A stretch of DNA of 64,000 nucleotides from Lachnospiraceae bacterium (GCA_021203205.1 JAJQBQ010000030.1:17043-81042), one strand, 5' to 3'. Positions 1 through 8,721 are shown, counted from the stretch's first letter. Made by a program: numbers and translations. The notes: a model not told the origin generated them from the letters alone.

Positions 1-1895
1 TGTTCTATTACAGCCATGTGAAGGAGCTGGATCTGAGCGGCTTTGACACTGCAAACGTGACAAATATGTCTTACATGTTTGCGAATACTGCCAGTTTGGC
101 ATCGCTGGATCTGAGCGGCTTTGATACGGGCAGCGTGACGGATATGTCCTACATGTTCTATTATGCTACCGCACTGAAAGCGCTGGATCTGAGCGGCTTT
201 GACACTGCAAATGTGACAAATATGTCGTATATGTTTGCACATAATAATATTGCAGACCTGAAACTGACCGGCTTTGATACCGGAAATGTGACAGATATGT
301 CTTATATGTTCTGGCAGGCCTACGGGTTGACGGAGCTGGATCTGGACGGATTCGATACGTCCAACGTGACGAATATGTCGTACATGTTTGGGTCTTCTGT
401 CCTGACGAGTCTGGATCTGAGCGGTTTTGATACTTCGAGCCTGACGGATACTTCTTACATGTTCAACAGCTGCAGCAGTCTGCTTACACTGGATCTTGGC
501 GGCTGGGACGTGAGAAACCTGACCAACATGGTTCATATGTTCCATAGCTGCACGAAGCTGACATTTCTGGATCTCAGTAACTGGAACACGGAAAAGGTGA
601 CAGATATGTCATATCTTTTCTACAACTGTAATAGCCTGACGTCACTCAATGTAAGCGGCATGAACACAGAAAATGTGACAAACATGTCTTATATGTTCAG
701 CGGATGCGGCAGTCTTACCGAGCTGGATGTTACCAGTCTGGATACTGCAAAGGCAGAAAATATGTCCTATATGTTCAGAGGCTGCAGCAGTCTGACGAGC
801 CTGGATGTAACCGGATTTGACACTGGTAATGTGACAAGTATGGAAGGCCTGTTTGAGGATTGCAGTAATCTGACGAGCCTGGATGTGAGCATGTTTAACA
901 CGGAGAATGTGACAAGTATGGTAGGCATGTTCAGAGGCTGCAGCAGTCTGACGAGCCTGGACGTAAGCAGTCTCAATACGGCGAACGTGAAGAGTTTCAC
1001 AGGCATGTTCGGCAGTTGTACCAGCCTGACGAGTCTGGATCTGTCTACATTCAACACAGGAAGCGCTACCAACATGTCCCAGATGTTCTACTGCTGCAGC
1101 AGCCTGAAGAGTTTGGATCTGAGAAGCTTTAACACCGTGAATGTAACCACCATGAGCCAGATGTTTTCCGGATGCAGCAGCCTGACAAGTGTGGATCTGA
1201 GCAGTTTTAACACGAGCAATGTGACGGACATGAGCGCAATGTTCGGAACTTCTTCTTCCAGCATCAGCGGATGCAGCAGCCTTGAGAGCCTGGATCTTAG
1301 CAATTTTGACACAAGTTCCGTGACAACGATGGCCAATATGTTCAGAGGCTGCAGCAGTCTGACAGAACTGGATCTCAGTGGATTTAAGAACACAAAGACA
1401 ACGAACATGAGTTACATGTTCTACGAATGCTCAGGCCTGACGAAGTTGAACCTGACGAACTTCTACACGGGTGCCGTGACGACTATGATCTATATGTTCT
1501 ACGGATGCAGCAGTCTGGAGAATTTGGATGTGACAGGTTTTAACACCGCAAACGTAACGTATATGTACTACATGTTTGCTCAGTGCAGCAGCCTGCTTAC
1601 CCTGGATCTCAGCGGCTTTAATGTAGCGAAGGTGACAAGGATGCAGTATATGTTCATGGACTGCACGAAGCTTCAGACCATCTACGTCGCGGACGGTGCA
1701 GACTGGAGCAGCGATTCGAAGGTGACATCAAACAGTTACAAGCTGTATATGTTCAGCGCATGTTACGCTCTTACAGGCGGAAACGGTACAGTATTCGATG
1801 ACGATACCGGGACGGATATTACCCTGGCGCGCGTGGACGGTTATCTGGGCAAGATCGGCTACTTCACCGCTGTCAGCCAGAAGCCGACGGAGTAA
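1..1895 (+). CDS. BspA-like DUF285 leucine-rich-repeat surface protein, 5' truncated by window edge
   Basis: The frame is open from base 3 and continues the repeat upstream of the first possible start (GTG at 18), so the gene begins outside the window. The visible part is about 22 tandem repeats of 23-26 residues with the pattern LDLSGFDTxNVTxMSYMFxxCSSLT, the signature of the DUF285/BspA-type leucine-rich repeat. The last units become irregular (YVADGADW, then a GG-GT-FDDDTGTD segment) and end in GYFTAVSQKPTE, a typical family C-terminus. Early repeats lack the Cys (MFANTAS, MFYYATA) while later ones carry the CSS motif. Proteins of this type are usually secreted adhesins; no signal peptide or anchor can be judged here because the N-terminus is missing and the C-terminus has no membrane segment. 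The family call is firm, the role is inferred. Confidence 0.9.
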   Translation, partial: FYYSHVKELDLSGFDTANVTNMSYMFANTASLASLDLSGFDTGSVTDMSYMFYYATALKALDLSGFDTANVTNMSYMFAHNNIADLKLTGFDTGNVTDMSYMFWQAYGLTELDLDGFDTSNVTNMSYMFGSSVLTSLDLSGFDTSSLTDTSYMFNSCSSLLTLDLGGWDVRNLTNMVHMFHSCTKLTFLDLSNWNTEKVTDMSYLFYNCNSLTSLNVSGMNTENVTNMSYMFSGCGSLTELDVTSLDTAKAENMSYMFRGCSSLTSLDVTGFDTGNVTSMEGLFEDCSNLTSLDVSMFNTENVTSMVGMFRGCSSLTSLDVSSLNTANVKSFTGMFGSCTSLTSLDLSTFNTGSATNMSQMFYCCSSLKSLDLRSFNTVNVTTMSQMFSGCSSLTSVDLSSFNTSNVTDMSAMFGTSSSSISGCSSLESLDLSNFDTSSVTTMANMFRGCSSLTELDLSGFKNTKTTNMSYMFYECSGLTKLNLTNFYTGAVTTMIYMFYGCSSLENLDVTGFNTANVTYMYYMFAQCSSLLTLDLSGFNVAKVTRMQYMFMDCTKLQTIYVADGADWSSDSKVTSNSYKLYMFSACYALTGGNGTVFDDDTGTDITLARVDGYLGKIGYFTAVSQKPTE

Positions 1896-2015
1896 ACAGA
1901 CGGAACACTTTGCGAAAATCGGAAAACTGACGGAGCAAACGGTCGGAACAGTCCGGGAAGGCCAGAAAAACAGCCGGAGTAAATAATCGGAATAGCCTGT
2001 GAAGATCAGGGGAAT
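1886..2015 (+). repeat. Imperfect 43-44 bp tandem repeat spanning the stop codon of the surface protein gene
   Basis: The sequence GACGGAGTAAACAGACGGAA at the gene end recurs in altered form at 1929 (GACGGAGCAAACGGTCGGAA) and 1973 (GCCGGAGTAAATAATCGGAA). The steps are 43 and 44 bp. The last codons and stop therefore appear to have been copied twice into the downstream spacer and then diverged. Confidence 0.7.
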
Positions 2016-2141
2016 GTCAAAAGAGAATAACTTAAAGGTAAGCGATTTTACAGGAAAACGGTGCGCGCTGCGGATGTCGAACAGACTGGGCAGCGCGTGC
2101 CCCTTACGGGAACAGAGAAACAGGGAAGGAGAAAATTCGGA

Positions 2142-2732
2142 ATGTCAGAGCAGTTAAAACGATCGACTATGACCGCACTAAAGGAGGCCTATGCCGGCTA
2201 TCTGAACCGGGACTGGGAGATCTACACAAACTCGCTTCATGTGGCCAGGACGGAAATTGATGAAATTCGAAGCCTCGGCCGGGATCCGGATCGCATGGGC
2301 CGGGAAATCGAGGTACTTTATCTGACAGGAGAGGAACTGCTGGTCACCGCATTCACTTTTCTTGGAAAACCCTGGGAAATGCGCATGTACTACGAGCTTG
2401 CCGCGTACTATATGACCGTGTTCTCATCGAATATTCTGACAAAGGAATCGAGGTTCCTGCCGGAGGGCATCTGTCTGACGGAAGAGTTTCCTCTTCCGGA
2501 TACGGATCCGGAGGAAGCCATGAAAGAATTTTCCGAAGCCATGAAGGCGTACGGGAATATCACAGACGGCGGTGGAAAAGGGGTAGATGAGCTCTACCGT
2601 GCCGCAATCTACTGGCAGTTGGGGGAAGCTGAGAAAGCCTTTTACCATACAAAGCTCGCCAGAACAGAGGGAGGCGAGTGGATACAGGCGTGTGCGGATG
2701 AGTTCGAGGAGCAGATGCGAAGCGCGGAATAA
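2142..2732 (+). CDS. Unrecognised 196-aa helical protein, copy 1 (paralog of 9498-10091)
   Basis: The start at ATG 2142 is preferred over an in-frame upstream start at 2061 because GGAAGGAG lies 10 bases before it and because the paralog begins at the same place (MSEQLKRSTMTALKEAY here, MSEKLKRSAMTALEKAY there). The protein is charged, has no signal peptide or membrane segment, and looks largely alpha-helical. Conserved blocks shared with the paralog are DPDRMGREIEVLYLTGEELL, AFTFLGKPWEM, a Gly-rich GGGKGVDELYRAAI turn and a C-terminal LARTEGGEWI helix. The spacing of helices could suit a TPR-like fold, but no family was recognised and no function is proposed. It directly follows the BspA-like gene, and the paralog directly precedes the giant adhesin gene, so a link to surface proteins is possible. 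Confidence 0.75.
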   Translation: MSEQLKRSTMTALKEAYAGYLNRDWEIYTNSLHVARTEIDEIRSLGRDPDRMGREIEVLYLTGEELLVTAFTFLGKPWEMRMYYELAAYYMTVFSSNILTKESRFLPEGICLTEEFPLPDTDPEEAMKEFSEAMKAYGNITDGGGKGVDELYRAAIYWQLGEAEKAFYHTKLARTEGGEWIQACADEFEEQMRSAE

Positions 2733-2807
2733 AACAAAAATGCGTCTTTGGGGAAAACGCTGATTTTTGGTCAGCGCATGATACAGTGGCATTATATATT
2801 TGAAACA

Positions 2808-2857
2808 GAAGCCGCGAGCCGGGAGAAACTATTCCGGCTCGCGGCTTCTGGACTTTT
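2808..2857 (+). terminator. Hairpin terminator after the 196-aa protein gene
   Basis: A perfect 15-bp stem (GAAGCCGCGAGCCGG, 2808-2822, with its complement at 2834-2848) has an 11-base loop and is followed by a short T-containing stretch (GGACTTTTAAT). The rest of 2858-3001 shows only AT-rich sequence with no gene. Confidence 0.65.
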
Positions 2858-3001
2858 AATATAACCTGCTGTTGCTGCTTTATGGTTTTTCAATATGATT
2901 TAATATCAAACAGCCGGAAAACCGGAGTAAGTAAAAAATCAGTTATCGCTGCAGGCAATCGACGATATGAGAGTAGAGTGTATTCTCTGTTATGCTGCAT
3001 C

Positions 3002-3364
3002 TTAGATAACACAATTTTTTTCTATAAGCTTTTGCTGATAAGATGTAAGCCCTGAGAACGGGAGATAATCTTTCTCTTTTTGTAAATATTCGCATAAAAA
3101 ACTTCGAAGAGGAGATTGCTTTTTTACTGTCATAAACTGAAATGATTCAGTCTGAAATTCATGATCAAAAAAGCAGCTGATAAATCGCTCATCATTATTC
3201 CCACTGTGAAGCAATTCATCAAAAATTATTTTACCAGAATAGTTAATATTCTGCAAATCAGCAGTGATTTCTGATAAATAATCAAAAGGAGACTCACATG
3301 TACGAATTATGATTAAAAGCATTTTGGAGTCCTCTAAATTAATGATATCATATTCTTTCATCAT
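3002..3364 (-). CDS. rnlB: RnlB-type antitoxin
   Basis: This 120-aa protein matches the size of E. coli RnlB (about 123 aa) and shares its central pattern: a hydrophobic strand, a short ESP turn, then GKIIFDELL followed by an ERFISCFF segment; the equivalent E. coli region reads approximately GEILFDLL with a following RFV. RnlB is the type II antitoxin that binds and blocks the RnlA endoribonuclease. The gene lies 35 bp downstream of the toxin gene on the same strand, the order seen in rnlAB operons. AAGGAG sits 7-10 bases before the two adjacent Met codons at 3364 and 3361. The gene is AT-rich compared with its surroundings, like its partner, which suggests joint acquisition. The assignment rests on remembered family sequence plus context and should hold unless a profile search disagrees. 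Confidence 0.8.
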   Translation of the reverse strand: MMKEYDIINLEDSKMLLIIIRTCESPFDYLSEITADLQNINYSGKIIFDELLHSGNNDERFISCFFDHEFQTESFQFMTVKKQSPLRSFLCEYLQKEKDYLPFSGLTSYQQKLIEKNCVI

Positions 3365-3399
3365 AAACTGTCTCCTTTATAACATCAGATTAAAAATAC

Positions 3400-4830
3400 T
3401 TAGATTGCATAGAACTCATCTATGATTTTTAACGTTCTTTTGATTAGGTCTTTCGCCTGGCTGCAATTAATAAGTCTGGTCGAATCAAGTGGCGCTGTTG
3501 GATCATCCCAATGCTCCAATACATGCCGGTTATTATGATAAAATGTATAGCATTTTTCAAGGTAGGCTATTTCTTTCTGGGTAGCTTTTCCGGTGAAATT
3601 AGCATTAAGCTGGTAATTGGCACCGTTGAAGCTGAAAAAGTCAAAACCATTCTGTTTAATGTACCGATTATCTGGAGCTATATTTAGATTAATAACTATC
3701 TGCTTTAAATGCCCTTCAAGCACTCTCATAGCTGGTTGGGCTAAAAAGGTTCCATCAAACATATCGCCGGAGATATTCAGATTGTAAACTGCCTGATGCA
3801 ATACTCTTTCCATTTTTGGATTAAACTTGCCATAAGAATTTGGCAGGTAATACTGATATTCATCAAGCACATTCTTTTTATCTATATTTAAACTGTATGT
3901 TTGATTAAAAATCCTTGGAATCTCTTCAATATCAACCAATTCTGTGATATATGAAGTTATGGTAGAAAACAATGTTTGTGGCTTTCCCTGAACCATCAAT
4001 TTATTGTTATCATAGTGAGTGATGCAAATTTTATCTTTCTTTCCTAAACTCAAACGGTATGAAATTCCGTGAGCGATTTCCAGGGTCGTTTCAGTTAAGT
4101 CGGAAATGTATTGTTCTTTGATTAATTCGATGATCGCAAGCAAATCCTGACGTTGGATGCCCTCTACTGTAAACCAGAAGTCGCCCTTTTTTATTTTAGG
4201 AATTCCGGCACTGTCTTTAAGAGCGGATTTGGCAAGCGCATCAGCCATATCATTATATTTGTTATTGGAATGGGCTGCTACTTTCTGGAAGGAAATTTTA
4301 ATCGACTTCTTCCACATATCCATCGCATCTACATATCTTTTTACTAATTCATTGTTTGCTTTCCATTCTTTTGTCACCCATTTTTCAATTCCGGTATAAT
4401 CATACCTGATTTCTATTTCTGAATATTCATTGGTTATAGCCCATTTTACTGCATACATGGCTCCAAGCATTTCTCCTGCAACGTTACGAATTGCTAAAGA
4501 TGCCGGGTTGTCTCCACTTCCGTTTTCTTTTATAGTATCTCCTGAAGGTGTTATAATTACGCATCCAAAAGAATATTTTCTCAAAGGTTCATCAAAACTC
4601 CCATCGACATATGCAATAACTTTTGTTGGTTCCATGTTAGTTGAATCAGAAGATTCAGCGATCATAGATGCATTGTCAGAATTTAAATAATTTTCAGCTT
4701 CTTGCAAAGTAGGAAACCCCTTGAATTCTGCGTTGCTGTATCCCGTAATAGAAGCTTTGCATTCATTCCAATTATCAAATATTCCAGTCTTTGTACCTTT
4801 ACGTACTGCATAGTACTTATTTTTTGCCAT
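3400..4830 (-). CDS. rnlA: RNase H1-RnlA fusion toxin (hybrid-binding domain + RNase H + RnlA/HEPN)
   Basis: The start at 4830 is chosen because GGGAGGA lies just upstream and a consensus promoter ends about 28 bases before it; a longer frame to 4953 would run through that promoter. The 476-aa product has three parts. Residues 1-52 form a viroplasmin-like RNA/DNA-hybrid-binding domain (KYYAVRKGTKTGIFDNWNEC, then FPTLQEAENYL). Residues 70-205 are a complete RNase H with all four acidic residues visible: D76 (YVDGS), E120 (AGEM), D144 (YDYTG) and D194 (NDMADALA), plus H187. Residues about 215-476 resemble RnlA, ending in a helical HEPN domain whose R435-x4-H440 pair (NNRHVLEHW) matches the RNase motif of RnlA. 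RnlA (RNase LS) is an mRNA endonuclease toxin; in E. coli RNase HI, a separate protein, stimulates it. Here the stimulator is apparently fused in. The partner antitoxin rnlB follows by 35 bp. Confidence 0.85.
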   Translation of the reverse strand: MAKNKYYAVRKGTKTGIFDNWNECKASITGYSNAEFKGFPTLQEAENYLNSDNASMIAESSDSTNMEPTKVIAYVDGSFDEPLRKYSFGCVIITPSGDTIKENGSGDNPASLAIRNVAGEMLGAMYAVKWAITNEYSEIEIRYDYTGIEKWVTKEWKANNELVKRYVDAMDMWKKSIKISFQKVAAHSNNKYNDMADALAKSALKDSAGIPKIKKGDFWFTVEGIQRQDLLAIIELIKEQYISDLTETTLEIAHGISYRLSLGKKDKICITHYDNNKLMVQGKPQTLFSTITSYITELVDIEEIPRIFNQTYSLNIDKKNVLDEYQYYLPNSYGKFNPKMERVLHQAVYNLNISGDMFDGTFLAQPAMRVLEGHLKQIVINLNIAPDNRYIKQNGFDFFSFNGANYQLNANFTGKATQKEIAYLEKCYTFYHNNRHVLEHWDDPTAPLDSTRLINCSQAKDLIKRTLKIIDEFYAI

Positions 4831-4858
4831 AGAAATCCTCCCTACCTGTGAATATTGG

Positions 4859-4887
4859 ATTTTATTATTAATAAAGGGCTCTGTCAA
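4859..4887 (-). promoter_or_regulatory. Sigma-A promoter of rnlA-rnlB
   Basis: Read on the minus strand, TTGACA (4887-4882) is followed after 17 bases by TAAAAT (4864-4859). The predicted start falls near 4852, giving a leader of about 20 bases that holds the ribosome binding site. Two TTAATATA direct repeats lie just upstream of the -35 element and could be an operator. The remainder of 4888-5204 is AT-rich and has no gene. Confidence 0.75.
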
Positions 4888-4986
4888 GCGAAAAAGCTTA
4901 ATATATCTAAAAAGTTTAATATAATTTCCGACAGAACCTGGTGCTGTTTGCATTATAGCTTTTTTACATCAAACTGCTTTAAAGTT

Positions 4987-5013
4987 CTATTTCAGCTATT
5001 TCAGCTATTTCAA
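4987..5013 (+). repeat. Three tandem copies of a 9-bp unit (CTATTTCAG)
   Basis: CTATTTCAG occurs at 4987-4995 and 4996-5004, and CTATTTCAA at 5005-5013. It lies 100 bp upstream of the rnlA promoter in AT-rich sequence. No function is assigned. Confidence 0.7.
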
Positions 5014-5204
5014 CTTCCAACAAACAGAATATTAACACAAAATGATAATAATTCAATACAAAACCTTATATTTTATAAACATTTTATCATCGTAACTTGC
5101 GATGCAACATGCTCGATCTTTTATAAGTTGCAAAGGCTGGTAACATAGTCACATATTATGAAATGAGCGAGTAACATCGCGTGTAACTATTCGTTAAATC
5201 TGCT

Positions 5205-5474
5205 GTGCTTTCGGACGACCTGATCATCTGCGGACACAACTATGACAGGCATTTCGGAAAGCTGAAAAACCTGGAGCCGGGCGACGAGATCACATTCACG
5301 GACGTGCTGGGGAACGTGTTCAGCTATGAGGTCTCCGAGACGGTCATCCTAAAGCCGACGGCGGTGGAAGAGATGGCAGATCAGGAAAGCGGCGACTGGG
5401 ATCTGACACTGTTCACCTGCACGCTCGGCGGGCGCACGAGGGTCACGGTGCGGTGCATGAGAGTGGAGGAGTAA
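5205..5474 (+). pseudogene. Sortase, C-terminal fragment
   Basis: The 89-residue frame matches the C-terminal half of a sortase. It holds all three catalytic residues: the His in IICGHNYDRHFGKL, the Cys in LTLFTCT and the Arg in RVTVRC. A normal sortase has about 100 more residues before this, including the membrane anchor and first beta strands; here an in-frame stop sits at 5184 and the sequence upstream is the AT-rich rnlAB control region. No ribosome binding site precedes the GTG at 5205. The gene therefore looks cut off at its 5' end, most simply by the event that brought in rnlAB. No other sortase gene is in the window, although a sortase-type substrate is encoded at 10405. Confidence 0.8.
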
Positions 5475-5638
5475 AAGCGGTTCATTATAATTATGTTATG
5501 GCCGAAGATGACATGCGAAACTGTACTGTATCCGGCTTTTTTCTCAGTGGTGTTAAGTTACGGAGGCAACAACAAGTAGTTTGGACATAGTATCCTTATA
5601 TAATATTTCGGATTGCGCCGAACGCGGTCCGGCGCGGG

Positions 5639-5664
5639 CGAGCGGGGACAAGTCTCCCCGCTCG
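5639..5664 (+). terminator. Hairpin after the sortase fragment
   Basis: A perfect 10-bp GC-rich stem (CGAGCGGGGA with its complement) encloses a 6-base loop. It is followed by ATTAAATTATG rather than a clean T run, so termination is possible but not certain. The rest of 5475-5727 holds no gene. Confidence 0.5.
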
Positions 5665-5727
5665 ATTAAATTATGAGCGATCATTGACCCGACTTGCGGC
5701 TTTTCAGCTTTAAAGGTAGTTTTTACC

Positions 5728-5756
5728 TTGACTTTTCACGGCAATCATTCTATATT
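5728..5756 (+). promoter_or_regulatory. Promoter candidate for the ATPase gene
   Basis: TTGACT (5728-5733) and TATATT (5751-5756) are separated by 17 bases, 59 bp before the start codon at 5815. Confidence 0.55.
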
Positions 5757-5814
5757 TTAAGGAAAAAATGGAATGTTGTCAGCTGCGGATTTATCCGGAC
5801 AGGAAAGGAAATAT

Positions 5815-7404
5815 ATGGCAAAAATATTCAACGTAAACGGTGCATGTAGGCCGGAGCTGCACTATATGGTAGATCTGACTTCCAGACTGGAAGAGATAAA
5901 GAAAATGGTGGATGCAGGAGATTATTTTACCATAAACCGGGCCAGACAGTACGGCAAGACAACAACACTGCGGGCGCTGGCCGATTACCTGAAAAAGAAT
6001 TATATCGTTGTCAGTCTGGACTTCCAGAAGCTTGGCGCGGCGAAATTTGCGGATGAAAATGTGTTTTCCGTGGCATTTGCAAAGCTTTTCTTAAAGAAAA
6101 TCAAGGCGGAGAACGAGCTGGATCGTGGAATTTTGAAACCGCTGGAAGAGGCGCTGAAAGAGTCGCGGGAGGATATCGAACTCTTTGAACTTTTTGAATT
6201 CCTGTCAGATATCTGTGCGGAGGCAGACAGGCCGATCGTCCTGATGATAGATGAAGTTGATGCTGCCATGAATAATGATGTGTTCGTGAGCTTTCTGGCG
6301 CAGCTGCGCGCGGACTATCTCGACAGGCCGGGGACGCCTACATTTCAGTCGGTGATCCTGGCTGGAGTTTATGATGTCAGAAGTGTAAAAAGGAAGATTC
6401 GCCCGGAGGAGGAACATCAGGAGAACAGTCCGTGGAATATTGCGGCAAAGTTCCAGGTTAGTATGGATTTTTCTGTAAATGACATCGTTGGAATGTTGGA
6501 AGAGTATGAGTCAGATTATCAGACGGGCATGGACATACAACAGCTTGGAAATTTGATTTATAATTATACGCATGGATACCCATACCTCACTGCAGACATA
6601 TGTAAGCTTCTTGATGAAGATATTTCAGGCACTGAAATGTTTCCGAAAAAATCCGATGCGTGGACATCGGAAGGTATCCATGAAGCAATCAAAAAGGTAA
6701 TAAATGAGGACAACCCGCTGTTCGCCTCACTGCTTGGAAAATTGAAGACATACCCCGAACTTCGCCCAATCTTGCAGAATTTGCTTTTCAACGGGAACCC
6801 GATTCCCTACGTGGCGACGGTCTCTTATATTAAAGACGCAGCCATGTTTGGTTTTATTCGTAATGAGAACGGGATGGCGGTAATTTCAAACCGGATTTTT
6901 GAAACCGTGCTTTACAATCATTTTATTTCAGAGGAGTTCGCGGGAAACAAAATGTATGAAGTCGGTGTACAGGAGAAGAACCGGTTTATTGTCAGCGGAC
7001 ATCTGGATATTCGACGGATTTTGGAAAAATTCATTGAGACCTTTGGAGAGATTTACGGACATGAGGATGAGGAATTTCTGAAAAAGGTTGGAAGAAAGTA
7101 TTTTCTTCTGTTTCTGAAGCCGATTATTAACGGGGTCGGAAATTACAGCATCGAGCCACAGACCAGAAACAGCGAGCGGATGGATCTTGTCATTTCTTAT
7201 CGGGGTGAACAGAATATTCTGGAGCTGAAATTATGGCGGGGAAATGCGTATAATGAGCGGGGCGAGAAGCAGCTTTCCGGATATCTGGATTATTTTCATA
7301 TGAAGAAAGGCTATATGCTGAGTTTTAATTTTAATAAAAATAAGAAAACAGGGATACAGGAGATTGTACTCGGAGATAGGCTGCTGGTGGAGGCGGTTGT
7401 ATAG
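5815..7404 (+). CDS. AAA-ATPase-like / PD-(D/E)XK nuclease family protein
   Basis: The start at ATG 5815 follows AGGAAAGG and fits the conserved N-terminus of this family; an ATG at 5773 has no such site. The 529-aa protein begins with an AAA-ATPase-like domain. Its Walker A variant is RARQYGKTT (residues 42-50) and its Walker B is IVLMIDEVD (141-149). The C-terminal part carries a PD-(D/E)XK-type nuclease motif, RMDLVI followed by NILELKLW near residues 455-470, and ends close after it. Proteins with this layout are common, often in several copies, in gut Clostridia and Bacteroidetes. Their role is not established; some resemble mobile or defence genes. It stands alone between its own promoter and a strong terminator. 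Confidence 0.85.
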   Translation: MAKIFNVNGACRPELHYMVDLTSRLEEIKKMVDAGDYFTINRARQYGKTTTLRALADYLKKNYIVVSLDFQKLGAAKFADENVFSVAFAKLFLKKIKAENELDRGILKPLEEALKESREDIELFELFEFLSDICAEADRPIVLMIDEVDAAMNNDVFVSFLAQLRADYLDRPGTPTFQSVILAGVYDVRSVKRKIRPEEEHQENSPWNIAAKFQVSMDFSVNDIVGMLEEYESDYQTGMDIQQLGNLIYNYTHGYPYLTADICKLLDEDISGTEMFPKKSDAWTSEGIHEAIKKVINEDNPLFASLLGKLKTYPELRPILQNLLFNGNPIPYVATVSYIKDAAMFGFIRNENGMAVISNRIFETVLYNHFISEEFAGNKMYEVGVQEKNRFIVSGHLDIRRILEKFIETFGEIYGHEDEEFLKKVGRKYFLLFLKPIINGVGNYSIEPQTRNSERMDLVISYRGEQNILELKLWRGNAYNERGEKQLSGYLDYFHMKKGYMLSFNFNKNKKTGIQEIVLGDRLLVEAVV

Positions 7405-7443
7405 AGAAGGCTTATATTTCCATATTTTTTATAGTTATGTTAG

Positions 7444-7490
7444 AAAACCCGGTCACGAACAGGTTGAATTCTGTTCGTGGCCGGGTTTTT
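7444..7490 (+). terminator. Rho-independent terminator
   Basis: A long stem (AACCCGG-CACGAACAG with its complement at 7471-7485) has an 8-base loop and runs into five T residues. It ends the ATPase transcript. The 120 bp beyond it hold no gene. Confidence 0.85.
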
Positions 7491-7614
7491 GCGTCGTTTT
7501 CATTACTGTGTTTCCGAAAGCGCGGGAGTTTTCGAAGTCACTGAGTGCACTGAAGTTCCTCCTCCGGATGACCTTGGCGATGCCGGAAAGATGGGGCGCA
7601 GTTGAGAATTTTTC

Positions 7615-8721
7615 CTACCTGGGGGGGGTATTTCCGTCCGGGAGAAACAGCCGCTGCTGCCCGTTCAGGAAGTCGGCGAAGGCGTTTTCATCGAGCGCGT
7701 AGTAGACGCGGTTGCCGCTCACGGTGGCGCTCACGAGACCGGATTCCACCAGCTTGCTCATATGGTGGTGGATGGTGTTGCGCGCGAGCTCGAATTCCGA
7801 AGCGAGCTCCTGCCCGTAGGCGGAGTGATCCTTCAGGAAGCAGAGAATATCGAACCGTGTGCGGTCGCCGAGTATGCGGTAACAGTCGAATGTCCGCTCG
7901 CGGAGATCCGGCTGGTTTTGCACGATATCCAGCAGTTGTTCCCGTAAGAAGCCGCAGTAGATATCCACGGTATCCTCCGAACCGGGTGCGCTGAAGGCAA
8001 GAACCGTATCCATGCCGAAAACAAAGGGGTGAATGCGGAAGCGGATGCCGTCCGTGGCTTTTAGCCTTGTCAGATGTCCGAAGAAATCCTCCTGCGGGAT
8101 GGTGCGCATCTCACTCGCGAAATGCGAGGTCAGTTTGATCATGGAGGGAAGCTCTGCTTTCAGCGATTCAAGAAATGGTGCGATGTGCGCGGCCGCCCGC
8201 CGGGCGATCTTCGGGTATTCGTTGATGAGATTTAAGAGCGTGAGCTTGCTCTGATCCGGAATATCCAGCGCGAGAATCGTGCTCATATACAGTGTCCCGG
8301 AGACCGGAGTATCCTTCGGGAGATTTTCCGTCAGGGTCAGCGTGTCCAGAATATTTCTGGCCACCTGTTCCTGGGAAAGGGCGGCGATGTGGTCGGTCAC
8401 CGGTGCCAGTTCGCCCTCAAACTCTCCGAGCATGGGGTAGTACAGCAAAAAAGCCGGGGAGCAGGAGCCGATGGCGTTATAGGGGAACCCTTCGATGTTT
8501 TGAAAAAGTTCAATATCTGCGGTATCATCGGGATCGGTCGCAGCCGTGAGACGGTCTGTGAGGGTTCGAAGTTCGGCGAAGCTTTTCTTAAAAATTTCGT
8601 CTGTTTCCGCCCGGCGTAAAAGCAGGCGCTGTTCCGTATACTCCCATGTGCGGCCTGAAGCCTTGCGCCCGAGCGCGGCGAGGGCTTCCAGGAGGAGATT
8701 CGGATGAGAAAGATATTCCAT
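7615..8721 (-). CDS. ArsR-type winged-helix regulator with a long N-terminal domain
   Basis: The start at 8721 (MEYLSHPNLLLEAL) has AAAGGA upstream; a longer frame to 8778 is possible but less likely. The product is 368 aa. Residues about 1-270 have no recognised domain. The C-terminal 95 residues form a winged helix: YRILGDRTRFDILCFLKD, then ELASEFELARNTIHHHMSKLVESGLV and a wing GNRVYYAL. This pattern is typical of ArsR-like regulators that have a large fused sensor region. The target is unknown. It is the only minus-strand gene between the ATPase and the second 196-aa paralog. A run of eight C residues lies just before the stop codon, so slippage there could change the last few residues. 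Confidence 0.75.
   Translation of the reverse strand: MEYLSHPNLLLEALAALGRKASGRTWEYTEQRLLLRRAETDEIFKKSFAELRTLTDRLTAATDPDDTADIELFQNIEGFPYNAIGSCSPAFLLYYPMLGEFEGELAPVTDHIAALSQEQVARNILDTLTLTENLPKDTPVSGTLYMSTILALDIPDQSKLTLLNLINEYPKIARRAAAHIAPFLESLKAELPSMIKLTSHFASEMRTIPQEDFFGHLTRLKATDGIRFRIHPFVFGMDTVLAFSAPGSEDTVDIYCGFLREQLLDIVQNQPDLRERTFDCYRILGDRTRFDILCFLKDHSAYGQELASEFELARNTIHHHMSKLVESGLVSATVSGNRVYYALDENAFADFLNGQQRLFLPDGNTPPR

Noticed and set aside
4831..4953. Longer start for the RNase H1-RnlA protein at 4953
   Set aside because: It would translate through a consensus promoter and adds residues before the normal hybrid-binding domain start; GGGAGGA supports 4830.
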